Source: JACNKV01 sp964645915 (GTDB lineage: Bacteria; Fidelibacterota; Marinisomatia; Marinisomatales; JACNKV01). From it: DNA of 9,902 nucleotides. The translations under genes and the position numbers were made by a program. This document shows, piece by piece, positions 1 to 7,117 of this stretch; the first letter of the stretch is position 1, and each line of letters opens with the position of its first letter. The stretch spans positions 1 through 9,902 of the forward strand of contig CAZYDH010000039.1 in NCBI GenBank assembly GCA_964645915.1. The letters are read 5' to 3'. The notes under the pieces are model-generated. The model was given only the letters and a program-made list of their open reading frames with translations, ran no database searches and was not told where the DNA came from.

Positions 1-1683
1 CCCACTGGGTGGATTAAATTGATAATTATGAATAGAGCAGTTACTGTATGAAACTGTGGGGTAAGATGCATAATTAGATTTATATGCATTGGCAAAAGCT
101 GCATGTTTTCTTGAGTTATTATTATACATAATTGTGTTTAAGATATCATTAGTATTATTTCCATACTTATAAAAAATACCACCTGTATAATAACCATCAT
201 TCCCCGATATTGTACAATTTATAATATCAAGTTCTGGTAGATCAGAAGTATAATCCCCACTTGAATATATTGTACTCCCTTTTTCAGAGGTTCCTGCATA
301 AGTTGACTTATTACCGGTGATTAAACAGTTAGTGAGTTTCACATAAGTTGTTCCATCTTCCTGAATAAAAATTGCTGATCCATTATCAAGACACTGATTC
401 CCTTGGAAGGTAGATCTGTCAATGTAAGCATACATTTGATTGTTCCCAGTAATCCCTTGGTAAGCAATTGCTCCACCATCCCCGTTGGTCGCAGTATTAT
501 TTGTAAATACACAATCATCAATATCAAGGTCACATGTTGTATATGTATTTGCCCATGCATAAATTGCACCTCCATCACTGCCAGCAGTGTTATTACTGAA
601 TGTACAATCTTCAATTGTTGCATCAATTTTTGTTCCTAAACCAGAACCATGTCCCGAAGCACCAAGATACATTGCTCCACCGCCATAGTAAGTCCCTTGA
701 TTTTCATTTGGTAAGGAATTCCCTGAAAATACACAGCTAGTGAAAGTGGGCTCGCATGTGATTAAAGAAGAGCTTGCCGAAGATGAAAGTTCAATACGAA
801 CAGCCCCCCCCTTCCCATGTGAGGATTGAGATGTGTTGTTGACAAATTGACAATTATCATAATTTGGTGATATTGTCATTTCAGACCCATCAACATTCCT
901 GGAGAAATAATAATCTACAGCCCCACCGTTGCTAGCTTCATTATTACTGAAAGTGCAGTTAGTAATGTTCGAAGACATCGTGATCCCATGTTTATATATG
1001 CTTGTCTCACAAAGCGCACCTCCTAGAGCTGCAGTATTATTGGTAAAATTACAGTTGATGATCGTTAGATTGGCTATTGCATTGTCTATTATAGTTTCAT
1101 TATACATACCACCACCATAGGATGCATTATTACTTGTAAAGTTACAGTTACTGATTGTTGGGCTACTTATAGTATAAGATCGGTTACATATACCTCCACC
1201 CTTATTAGTGTAGTTGTAACTGTAGCCATTTGAATTTCCTTTTGTAATTGTAAATCCATCAATAACAGTTAAAGAACCAACATCATATAGGTAAATGACA
1301 TGATAAGAATTATCAGAATTATCATCTACAACACCAATATCACCACTCAAAATCGTCTCGTTAGTACCACCAACACCATAATCTGATCTTTGACTTGTTG
1401 CTGACTCGGTTCCCGCAAATCCACCATAAACTCCGACACCATTTACCATACGAAAATAAGTCGTTCGAGAACTTTCAGTTGTTGGTTTATATGTACCTGC
1501 TGCAACCCATATTTCATCACCTGAAGATGAAGCAGATATAGCACTTTGTAAATCAGTGTAAGCATTTGTCCAAGTTGAACCATCATTACTACCCGTTGCA
1601 TCAGTATCTACATAATATGTTGTAGCACTTAAACCACTTACTGCTAAAAGTAATATTAAACCTAATATTAACGTTTTCTTCAT
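1..1683 (-). CDS. Exported Pmp-like right-handed beta-helix protein (5' part, truncated by window edge)
   Basis: The frame is open from an ATG at 1683-1681 to base 1, giving 561 codons with no stop, so the C-terminus lies outside the window. The start has a GGGAG ribosome site (1691-1695) seven bases upstream. Residues 1-20 form a classic signal peptide (MKKTLILGLILLLAVSGLSA, likely cut before TTYYVD). Residues 22-120 are the usual N-terminal module of surface beta-helix proteins (YYVDTDATGSNDG, then GDEIWVAAGTY, then ILSGDIG). From about residue 140 come around ten repeats of a C-x-F-x-x-N block followed by GGA(I/V/M), for example F182/GGGM193, F213/GGAL224, F245/GGAV256, F280/GGAV295, F362/GGAI374 and F393/GGAI406. 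This is the motif pair of chlamydial polymorphic membrane proteins, and each repeat probably makes one or two helix coils. The protein is probably displayed on or released from the cell surface. Its transport signal (autotransporter barrel or sorting domain) would be in the missing part. An 8-G run lies in codons 291-293. Confidence 0.88.
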   Translation of the reverse strand, partial: MKKTLILGLILLLAVSGLSATTYYVDTDATGSNDGSTWTNAYTDLQSAISASSSGDEIWVAAGTYKPTTESSRTTYFRMVNGVGVYGGFAGTESATSQRSDYGVGGTNETILSGDIGVVDDNSDNSYHVIYLYDVGSLTVIDGFTITKGNSNGYSYNYTNKGGGICNRSYTISSPTISNCNFTSNNASYGGGMYNETIIDNAIANLTIINCNFTNNTAALGGALCETSIYKHGITMSSNITNCTFSNNEASNGGAVDYYFSRNVDGSEMTISPNYDNCQFVNNTSQSSHGKGGAVRIELSSSASSSLITCEPTFTSCVFSGNSLPNENQGTYYGGGAMYLGASGHGSGLGTKIDATIEDCTFSNNTAGSDGGAIYAWANTYTTCDLDIDDCVFTNNTATNGDGGAIAYQGITGNNQMYAYIDRSTFQGNQCLDNGSAIFIQEDGTTYVKLTNCLITGNKSTYAGTSEKGSTIYSSGDYTSDLPELDIINCTISGNDGYYTGGIFYKYGNNTNDILNTIMYNNNSRKHAAFANAYKSNYASYPTVSYSNCSIHNYQFNPPSG

Positions 1684-1806
1684 TTTTTCACTCCCAGTTA
1701 TATTTTTGAATAATTACTGATTTTTTGCCGATTCCCACATAACTCTCGTCAAGAACGTCTTCATTGTCTCAAAGAAAACACATTGGTCAGCATAACAACT
1801 TAGGCT

Positions 1807-1825
1807 AATAATAACAATTATTATT
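1807..1825. repeat. AT-only inverted repeat over the -10 box (candidate operator)
   Basis: AATAATAA (1807-1814) and TTATTATT (1818-1825) are perfect complements around the three bases CAA. The dyad covers the -10 hexamer and part of the spacer of the minus-strand promoter, the position of a repressor operator. Because the arms are pure A/T in an AT-rich region, chance is a real alternative. Confidence 0.4.
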
Positions 1826-1836
1826 CAAAATGTCAA
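1808..1836 (-). promoter_or_regulatory. Sigma70-type promoter of the beta-helix gene
   Basis: On the minus strand, a perfect -35 box TTGACA (plus-strand TGTCAA, 1831-1836) is followed by exactly 17 bases (1814-1830) and a -10 box TATTAT (plus-strand ATAATA, 1808-1813; 5 of 6 to consensus). Transcription would start near 1801, leaving an untranslated leader of about 118 bases before the ATG at 1683. This is the best promoter match in the window. Confidence 0.7.
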
Positions 1837-1934
1837 CTGCACATGACCTCTCATTTGATAGTTTTTGCATATATTTTGCACGATTTACGGAACCTCAATG
1901 ATGGTTTTTCCGTTTAACCTCTGTAATTTCTATT

Positions 1935-4058
1935 ATGGTAACTCAGCAAAATATTAACAGGACAAAAATATTCTTCCGCTCTTTGTGGATCACCCTCGGA
2001 GCCGGTCTTGTTTTACTCATTTATTTATTTATTCTCGCTCAGGACCTCCCTTCTCTTGAGCAACTTGAAAATTATGATCCTGATCTGGTCTCTCGCATCT
2101 ATTCTAAAGATGGTGAAGTTCTCCATGAATTGTTCTTGCAAAAACGTGTCTTTGTTGAGTTGGATAGCATTCCCGACCATATGAAACATGCTGTGATCGC
2201 TTCTGAAGATCGTAGGTTTTACGATCATTGGGGCTTGTCTCTCAGAAGTGTTGCCCGGGCTATCGTTATTAATGTTCTCTCTCTCAGTTATCGACAAGGA
2301 TTCAGCACGCTCACTCAACAGCTTGCCCGTAATTTGTATAAGTCTATTGGGTTTGAAGACAGCATTCCCCGGAAAATAAAAGAGGTCATAACTGCGATCC
2401 AAATTGAAAGAACCTATACAAAGAACGAGATCCTTGAAATGTACATCAATACCGTCCATTTTGGGCATGGAACATACGGTGTGCAGGCTGCATCAAAACG
2501 ATTTTTCGGAAAAGACATCGGGCAGATCACTCCGGACGAAGCTGCCCTTCTTGTTGGGGTATTACCATCTCCTGCACATTATTCACCGATTCGCCATAAA
2601 GAGAAAGCGATCGTTCGCCGGAATGTTGTTCTACGATTAATGCGTGATCAAGAATACCTTACACAAGATGAATATGGTGAATACAGAAGCCGAACATTAG
2701 ACAGTGTAATGGAACAACCCATTTCCGGAAAAGCACCCTATTTCACGGAATATGTGCGAAGATTTCTTGAAAAAGAAGATGAAGTTCTCGATATCAACAT
2801 CTATCGTGACGGATTAAAAATTTATACAACTCTCGATTCAAAACTACAATCCATCGCTGAAGAAATGATCATGCGATCCGTGAAAAAGAATCAAGATGTT
2901 TTTAATCAGCGCATATTCAATGACGAAGAAGAATTTTCCCGCTTAGGATATTTAGGGATTTTCCCGGAAGACACCGTCAAGCTAATGATGGAAGGAGAAT
3001 TATCTTTATATAAAGACCTTCGAAAACAATTATTGGTACAAAGTGCTTTCGTTGCGATCGATCCATCAACCGGACAGATTCTCGCAATGGTCGGTGGCAG
3101 ACCGGATTACCATGATCAGTACAATCGGGTCACTCAGGGCGCGAGACAGCCCGGGTCGGTTTTCAAACCTTTTGTATATACAGCTGTCATCGATAATGGA
3201 TATCCTGCGACGAAGCAATTATTAAATCAGCCGGTGGTATTGAACGTACAAAATGCCACCGGTGAATGGGTGAAATGGATGCCCCGCAATTATGATGAAA
3301 GCACCGGAGGATTAACCACGTTGAGAGAGGGTTTGCGTCGTTCATTAAACCTTATCTCTGTTCGGATGATCCAAGAATTAGTCCCTGCATTGGAAGTGAA
3401 GAAAACAGCAAGCAGACTTGGAATAACCACAGATATCCGTGCCGTAGATGCGATTGCGCTTGGGACCTCTGAGGTGTATCCACTTGAGATCACAGCTGCT
3501 TATGCAACCTTTGCCAATAAAGGAGTCTATTCGCAACCATACGCCATTACAAAAATTGAAGACCGATATGGAAACACCATTCGGGAATATTATCCGGATC
3601 AAGAAGAAGTTCTAAGCCAAGAAACTGCCTATCTTATGACGAACCTTATGCAAACCGTTCTTGACCGCGGAACGGGAGGCAGCGCAAGATGGAAATATCA
3701 TTTTTATCATCCTGCTGCGGGTAAAACAGGAACCACCCAGGGATTCAGTGATGCATGGTTCGTCGGGTTTTCGCCTCATATCGCTGCCGGTGTTTGGTTT
3801 GGAGTTGATGATTACTCCATCAGCTTAGGAAAGGGACAATCCGGAACGTATGCAGCTTTACCAGCCTGGGCTCGCTTCATGCGTGAAGCACATAAATTAA
3901 AAAATATATCAAAGAAAGATTTTGTCGTTCCGGACGGAATTATATCTACGGAGATCTGTTCCGTTTCTAAAAATGATCCAACATCATCTTGCCCGGTTGA
4001 AACTGAGATTTTTATTTCAGGGACAGAACCTACCAAACTCTGCCCTCTTCATCAGTAA
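1935..4058 (+). CDS. Class A penicillin-binding protein (bifunctional peptidoglycan synthase, PBP1A type)
   Basis: This enzyme polymerises lipid II into glycan strands and cross-links the stem peptides on the outer face of the inner membrane. Of 707 residues, about 15-35 form one N-terminal membrane anchor. The GT51 transglycosylase domain follows: EDRRFYDHWG at 91-100 (catalytic Glu91), GFSTLTQQ at 122-129 (usually GGSTITQQ), a conserved block at 148-193, and LLVGVLPSP at 205-213. The transpeptidase domain has all three active-site motifs: SVFK (Ser408 nucleophile, Lys411), SLN (470-472) and KTGT (597-600). The tail has Cys675, Cys686 and Cys703 in the spaced arrangement often seen in PBP1A proteins. 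No OB-fold insertion is evident, so it is shorter than E. coli PBP1a. The ATG start is not preceded by a clear Shine-Dalgarno. The gene stands alone, converging with the HEAT gene. The family is certain; the exact paralogue name is not. Confidence 0.95.
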   Translation: MVTQQNINRTKIFFRSLWITLGAGLVLLIYLFILAQDLPSLEQLENYDPDLVSRIYSKDGEVLHELFLQKRVFVELDSIPDHMKHAVIASEDRRFYDHWGLSLRSVARAIVINVLSLSYRQGFSTLTQQLARNLYKSIGFEDSIPRKIKEVITAIQIERTYTKNEILEMYINTVHFGHGTYGVQAASKRFFGKDIGQITPDEAALLVGVLPSPAHYSPIRHKEKAIVRRNVVLRLMRDQEYLTQDEYGEYRSRTLDSVMEQPISGKAPYFTEYVRRFLEKEDEVLDINIYRDGLKIYTTLDSKLQSIAEEMIMRSVKKNQDVFNQRIFNDEEEFSRLGYLGIFPEDTVKLMMEGELSLYKDLRKQLLVQSAFVAIDPSTGQILAMVGGRPDYHDQYNRVTQGARQPGSVFKPFVYTAVIDNGYPATKQLLNQPVVLNVQNATGEWVKWMPRNYDESTGGLTTLREGLRRSLNLISVRMIQELVPALEVKKTASRLGITTDIRAVDAIALGTSEVYPLEITAAYATFANKGVYSQPYAITKIEDRYGNTIREYYPDQEEVLSQETAYLMTNLMQTVLDRGTGGSARWKYHFYHPAAGKTGTTQGFSDAWFVGFSPHIAAGVWFGVDDYSISLGKGQSGTYAALPAWARFMREAHKLKNISKKDFVVPDGIISTEICSVSKNDPTSSCPVETEIFISGTEPTKLCPLHQ

Positions 4059-4069
4059 TTCTAAATGAT

Positions 4070-4087
4070 CCAAACACGGTTGTTTGG
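4070..4087. terminator. Hairpin between convergent PBP1A and HEAT genes
   Basis: CCAAACA (4070-4076) pairs perfectly with TGTTTGG (4081-4087) across a CGGT tetraloop, in the 46-base gap between two converging stop codons. Neither side has a good T-run, so it is a weak or Rho-assisted bidirectional terminator at best. Confidence 0.4.
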
Positions 4088-4104
4088 GCTGTTCTCCTCT
4101 TTAA

Positions 4105-4878
4105 TTAAAACAGCGTATCCAAAACCTCTTGAGCTTCTCGGCGCACTAAATACGAAGGGTCTCGGTCTCCTTCATCGCCAAGACCTAAAACATTCTGAAC
4201 AATATTCCGTATCTCATTTTTCTGAATATCATCGCTGAAATGATATCGAATGAACTTCCCAAAACCTCGAATCACTTTCGATCGGATCACTTGATTTGAA
4301 TGCTGACTCTTCCGGAGAAATGTATTAAATATTTTCTCTTTTTCGTCCTCGCTAAGCTTCGCCGGATCCATACTCTCACAGATTTTACCTAAGGCTCGAA
4401 CTGCTGTGTCTTCCGTCTCTTTCTTCGGACTCTTGATCTCTTCCAAAATGATTGGGAGAGCGGTTTGTATTTCGGGAGATTTGATCTTTCCAAATGCATA
4501 GAGTGCAAATGCCGTGTCTACTGAACTGTGTTTATCGGAGAAGATCTCTAACAATGGGTTGATTGCACTTGGTCCCATTAATCCACAGGTTTGGGCAAAT
4601 AAAAGTTCAGATCGAATATCCGTATCATGGATTTTTTCAATGATCAAAGGTATAATGACCGGTCCCAGTGATGCCGTTGTTTTCTGAGATAATTCGACTG
4701 CAGCTGTTAGCTCTTTTCTGCCAAAGGTGTCCATGTAATACAAAGATGTCAACGCATCAAAGACAATTGAAATATCATCGGAATCAATTCCGGTTTTTAC
4801 AAATTCAGTGATCTCTTGAATCCCTTCCATAATGATATTTGAATTTGCTGAAGATAATTTCTTTAAGATTTTTTCCAT
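4105..4878 (-). CDS. HEAT/armadillo-like alpha-helical repeat protein
   Basis: The protein has 257 residues, no signal peptide and no membrane segment, so it is probably cytoplasmic. It is built almost wholly of paired amphipathic helices with the HEAT-repeat feel: hydrophobic helix starts, then A-L-x-x-(L/F)-G-K turns, such as TAFALYAFGKI at 122-132, DTAVRALGKI at 157-166 and RSKVIRGFGKFI at 199-210, with a closing REAQEVLDTL at 247-256. Such proteins are usually binding scaffolds; no catalytic motif is seen. The ATG is preceded by a strong GGAGG (4884-4888, minus strand) lying in the 12-base gap after the phosphorylase stop, so the two genes form one operon and the SD decides this start. 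A link to nucleoside salvage is only positional. The partner is unknown. Confidence 0.8.
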   Translation of the reverse strand: MEKILKKLSSANSNIIMEGIQEITEFVKTGIDSDDISIVFDALTSLYYMDTFGRKELTAAVELSQKTTASLGPVIIPLIIEKIHDTDIRSELLFAQTCGLMGPSAINPLLEIFSDKHSSVDTAFALYAFGKIKSPEIQTALPIILEEIKSPKKETEDTAVRALGKICESMDPAKLSEDEKEKIFNTFLRKSQHSNQVIRSKVIRGFGKFIRYHFSDDIQKNEIRNIVQNVLGLGDEGDRDPSYLVRREAQEVLDTLF

Positions 4879-4890
4879 TTTATCCTCCGA

Positions 4891-6177
4891 TTATTGATAA
4901 AAAAGTTGATGATCTGCAGGTTGATCGCCTACTTCTACAACAGTTTTTAACATTTGTTTCCCTTTTTCCAAAGATGTCGTACTGGAGCAAAAATACCGTA
5001 AAATGGGCTCTCCTTTTTCTATGCGATCACCAATTTTCTTATAAAACTGAATTCCGGCACTTGGGTCAATAGAGTCTGTTGTTCTTTTTCGACCGCATCC
5101 CAGTTCAACGGTGGCTAATCCGATTTGATACGTGTCCATCGATTGGATAATCCCGGAACGATCCGATACCAATTCATTCGAAAATTGTGGTACATAACTT
5201 TCTGTCTCAAAACACTTTATATCACCACCTTGAGCTTTAACCATTTCAAGGAATTTTTCATAGGCTTTCCCTGAACTAATCAAATCTTTTTGAAGCTGAA
5301 TAGCTTTATTTTGATCGGAAGCAATCCCTGCTTGGATCAGCAGTTTTGATCCAAGGTGATAGGTTACATCCATTGTATCTTTCGGACCGTTTCCTTTTAA
5401 GCATTGATCAGACTCCTGTACTTCGCACCACAGTCCCGCAAAATCTCCCAAAGGTTGATTCATGCTTGAATATATGACATCCGTAGTGACTCCAAAGTTT
5501 TCACCAATTTGCTTCAATCGTCTTCCAAGGTTTTTTGCGTCCGTAAGTGTTTTCATAAAGGCCCCATTCCCGACCTTTACATCCAGCACCAATCCTCGAA
5601 TTCCTTCTGCAATTTTTTTACTCATGATCGATCCGCAAATCAATGGAATGGATTCAACGGTTCCCGTCACATCTCTCAATGCATACATTTTTCTGTCAGC
5701 CGGACAGATATCTTTTGTTTGACCGATCATGGCAATTCCAATCGTTTCGGTCAACTCCGCAAATTTTTCCAAAGGGATATCCACTTGAAAACCGGGAATG
5801 GTCTCCAGCTTATCTAATGTCCCTCCGGTATGTCCAAGACTGCGCCCGCTGATCATGGGAATTGCTAAACCGGCCGCAGCTAATAACGGACCTAAAACGA
5901 TTGACACTTTATCACCTACTCCACCGGTACTGTGTTTATCTGCGGAAAATTTATCTAAATTAGAGAAATCCATTCGTTTCCCCGAGTTCAGCATAATATC
6001 AACCAAAGAGGAAGTCTCATCATCGTCCATCCCCTGAAAATAGATCGCCATTAATAAAGCTGTCATTTGATAGTCAGGGATCGTTTCTTCGACATATCCC
6101 TGAAGAAAATTCTTGAGTTCTGTTTTTGTCAGACAGTAACCTGCCCGCTTCTTTTTTATAATTTCTGTGGGAATCAC
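4891..6177 (-). CDS. Pyrimidine-nucleoside / thymidine phosphorylase
   Basis: It catalyses phosphorolysis of thymidine, deoxyuridine and possibly uridine to the base plus (deoxy)ribose-1-phosphate, in cytoplasmic nucleoside salvage. The length of 428 residues is normal for the family. The signature SGRSLGHTGGTLDKLE (110-125) is the thymidine/pyrimidine-nucleoside phosphorylase fingerprint. KHSTGGVGDK (81-90) supplies phosphate-binding residues, and Arg168, Ser183 and Lys187 (in GSIMSKKIAEG, 182-192) align with the nucleoside-binding Arg171/Ser186/Lys190 of E. coli thymidine phosphorylase. The C-terminal domain (about 340-428) is complete. I cannot choose between DeoA (thymidine-specific) and Pdp (broad) from motifs alone, so no symbol is given. 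The start is a GTG at 6177-6175 with no clear Shine-Dalgarno. An in-frame stop only six codons upstream leaves little alternative. It is the first gene of an operon with the HEAT-repeat gene. Confidence 0.95.
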   Translation of the reverse strand: MIPTEIIKKKRAGYCLTKTELKNFLQGYVEETIPDYQMTALLMAIYFQGMDDDETSSLVDIMLNSGKRMDFSNLDKFSADKHSTGGVGDKVSIVLGPLLAAAGLAIPMISGRSLGHTGGTLDKLETIPGFQVDIPLEKFAELTETIGIAMIGQTKDICPADRKMYALRDVTGTVESIPLICGSIMSKKIAEGIRGLVLDVKVGNGAFMKTLTDAKNLGRRLKQIGENFGVTTDVIYSSMNQPLGDFAGLWCEVQESDQCLKGNGPKDTMDVTYHLGSKLLIQAGIASDQNKAIQLQKDLISSGKAYEKFLEMVKAQGGDIKCFETESYVPQFSNELVSDRSGIIQSMDTYQIGLATVELGCGRKRTTDSIDPSAGIQFYKKIGDRIEKGEPILRYFCSSTTSLEKGKQMLKTVVEVGDQPADHQLFYQ

Positions 6178-6308
6178 GTTTTTGTATTGTTGTTATTTTT
6201 AATAAGAAAGACCAATAAAGATAAGCAGGGAGTCAATAGCCGGAAAAGATGATTTTTTCATTAGAAAATTGAATATTTCATCACGTTAATCCGTATTTAA
6301 AAAAAGAT

Positions 6309-6980
6309 TTGAAGCTCCATAATTCCTTTATAGATTTTGGACGGAATCGAAACAAAAGAAAGGATGAAACCCCATTGCAAGTTTGTAGTTGTCAATTATC
6401 GAAACTAACGGCTCACACTGAAGACCTTCAGCTCTTCGATTCTTTACCACCATCCCATATTATCCGCACGATGATCTTAGAGCATGCCCGTATCCATGCA
6501 TTCTTAGACGACCTCAATGACTTATATAAACAAATAAAACCGATGAATACGTTAGCTGATAATCCACAGATTTCAGAAAAACTTCGATACTTAGTCGATC
6601 ATCTATTACGTTCTGAGAGACATCACATTCGTGAAGAAAATGTTATCATTCGTAGACTCGACAAATTAAAAGTATTCGTTCCGGGAACTGAAATCCGCAA
6701 ACAGCATGATACACTTAGAGTTAGGAAGCGAAAATTAGAAAATCTTCTTTATGATATTCTTATAATGGATTTTACATTATTTAAAAAAGAAGCAAAGAAA
6801 GCAATCTCAAAAATAACAGATGGTTTAAGAGAACATATCATCCTTGAAGATACAGTCTTATTCTCAACAGCCCTTAAACACATCCCTGAAAAGGAATGGG
6901 AGCAAATGAAAATAGAATCTGATTCAATTGGTTATTGCTGTTTTACTCCTCCCTCGACAACATCATTGATCAGATTATAG
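6309..6980 (+). CDS. Hemerythrin-like HHE cation-binding protein with DUF438-type IGYCCF tail
   Basis: This 223-codon frame encodes a four-helix-bundle hemerythrin-like domain that would bind a non-haem di-iron centre. Likely ligands are His59 and/or His63 (LEHARIH), His105/His106 and Glu110 (RHHIREEN), His133 (KQHD), and His176/Glu180 (REHIILED). The ending, LFSTALKHIPEKEW then SDSIGYCCFTPP (205-216), is characteristic of the HHE domain attached to DUF438 proteins, which are linked to O2, NO or iron sensing or repair in anaerobes. Here only the HHE part is present, without DUF438 or PAS domains. The start is uncertain. The longest frame begins with TTG at 6309 and has no SD. A TTG at 6375, ten bases after AAAGGA (6359-6364), would remove 22 residues but keep every ligand. 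The first in-frame ATG is at 6471. The gene has its own terminator and is divergent from the phosphorylase. Confidence 0.85.
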   Translation: MKLHNSFIDFGRNRNKRKDETPLQVCSCQLSKLTAHTEDLQLFDSLPPSHIIRTMILEHARIHAFLDDLNDLYKQIKPMNTLADNPQISEKLRYLVDHLLRSERHHIREENVIIRRLDKLKVFVPGTEIRKQHDTLRVRKRKLENLLYDILIMDFTLFKKEAKKAISKITDGLREHIILEDTVLFSTALKHIPEKEWEQMKIESDSIGYCCFTPPSTTSLIRL

Positions 6981-6998
6981 AAAACTGTAATCTTTTTT
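6972..6998 (+). terminator. Rho-independent terminator after the hemerythrin-like gene
   Basis: AGATTA (6972-6977) pairs with TAATCT (6988-6993) around a 10-base loop and runs straight into a T-tract (6993-6998). The left arm overlaps the last codons of the hemerythrin gene, whose stop is 6978-6980. The stem is AT-rich and therefore weak, but the geometry is right and it insulates the next operon's leader. Confidence 0.5.
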
Positions 6999-7060
6999 AT
7001 TGATCACACATTCTATTACACTTTAATTACTAAATAATATTGTAGTTATAAACCCGCACT

Positions 7061-7073
7061 CTTTAAATTAAAG
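7061..7073. repeat. Perfect dyad CTTTAA-A-TTAAAG
   Basis: Six-base complementary arms (7061-7066 and 7068-7073) flank a single A. The dyad overlaps the best candidate -10 box, so it could be an operator. The sequence is A/T-dominated and could be chance. Confidence 0.35.
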
Positions 7074-7083
7074 TAGAAATAAT

Positions 7084-7116
7084 ACTATAGAGGACACTCT
7101 TATTAATCTCTATAGT
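7084..7116 (+). repeat. 9-bp inverted repeat upstream of the structured RNA
   Basis: ACTATAGAG (7084-7092) and CTCTATAGT (7108-7116) are perfect complements around 15 bases. It ends one base before the structured RNA begins. It may be an RNA stem protecting the 5' end of the leader, or a DNA operator. Confidence 0.45.
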
Positions 7117-7117
7117 C

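Larger units (their letters stand above)
1684..1934. other. Divergent intergenic region between the beta-helix gene and PBP1A
   Basis: These 251 bases separate two divergent genes. They contain the minus-strand promoter and dyad listed separately, and a direct repeat TTTTGCA at 1863-1869 and 1874-1880 (11-base period, about one helical turn). No equally convincing plus-strand promoter was found for the PBP gene: TTGATA at 1855-1860 resembles a -35 box, but no good -10 box follows at the right distance. No ORF, tRNA or terminator is evident. Confidence 0.5.

Noticed and set aside
339..626. Minus-strand 95-codon frame in the beta-helix region
   Set aside because: It lies within, and out of frame with, the continuous 561-codon beta-helix frame, which has a signal peptide and periodic motifs.
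1..1683. Tandem DNA repeats or a CRISPR-like array in the beta-helix gene
   Set aside because: The repetition is at protein level (FxxN and GGA motifs) with diverged codons and variable spacing, not identical DNA repeats with spacers.
2025..2468. 147-codon minus-strand frame inside PBP1A
   Set aside because: It is antisense to the conserved GT51 motifs and resembles no protein family; it is a shadow of the real gene.
6364..6408. ATG after AAAGGA opening a 14-codon frame at the start of the hemerythrin gene
   Set aside because: It is out of frame with the HHE domain and stops at once. The ribosome-like site is better explained by the in-frame TTG at 6375.
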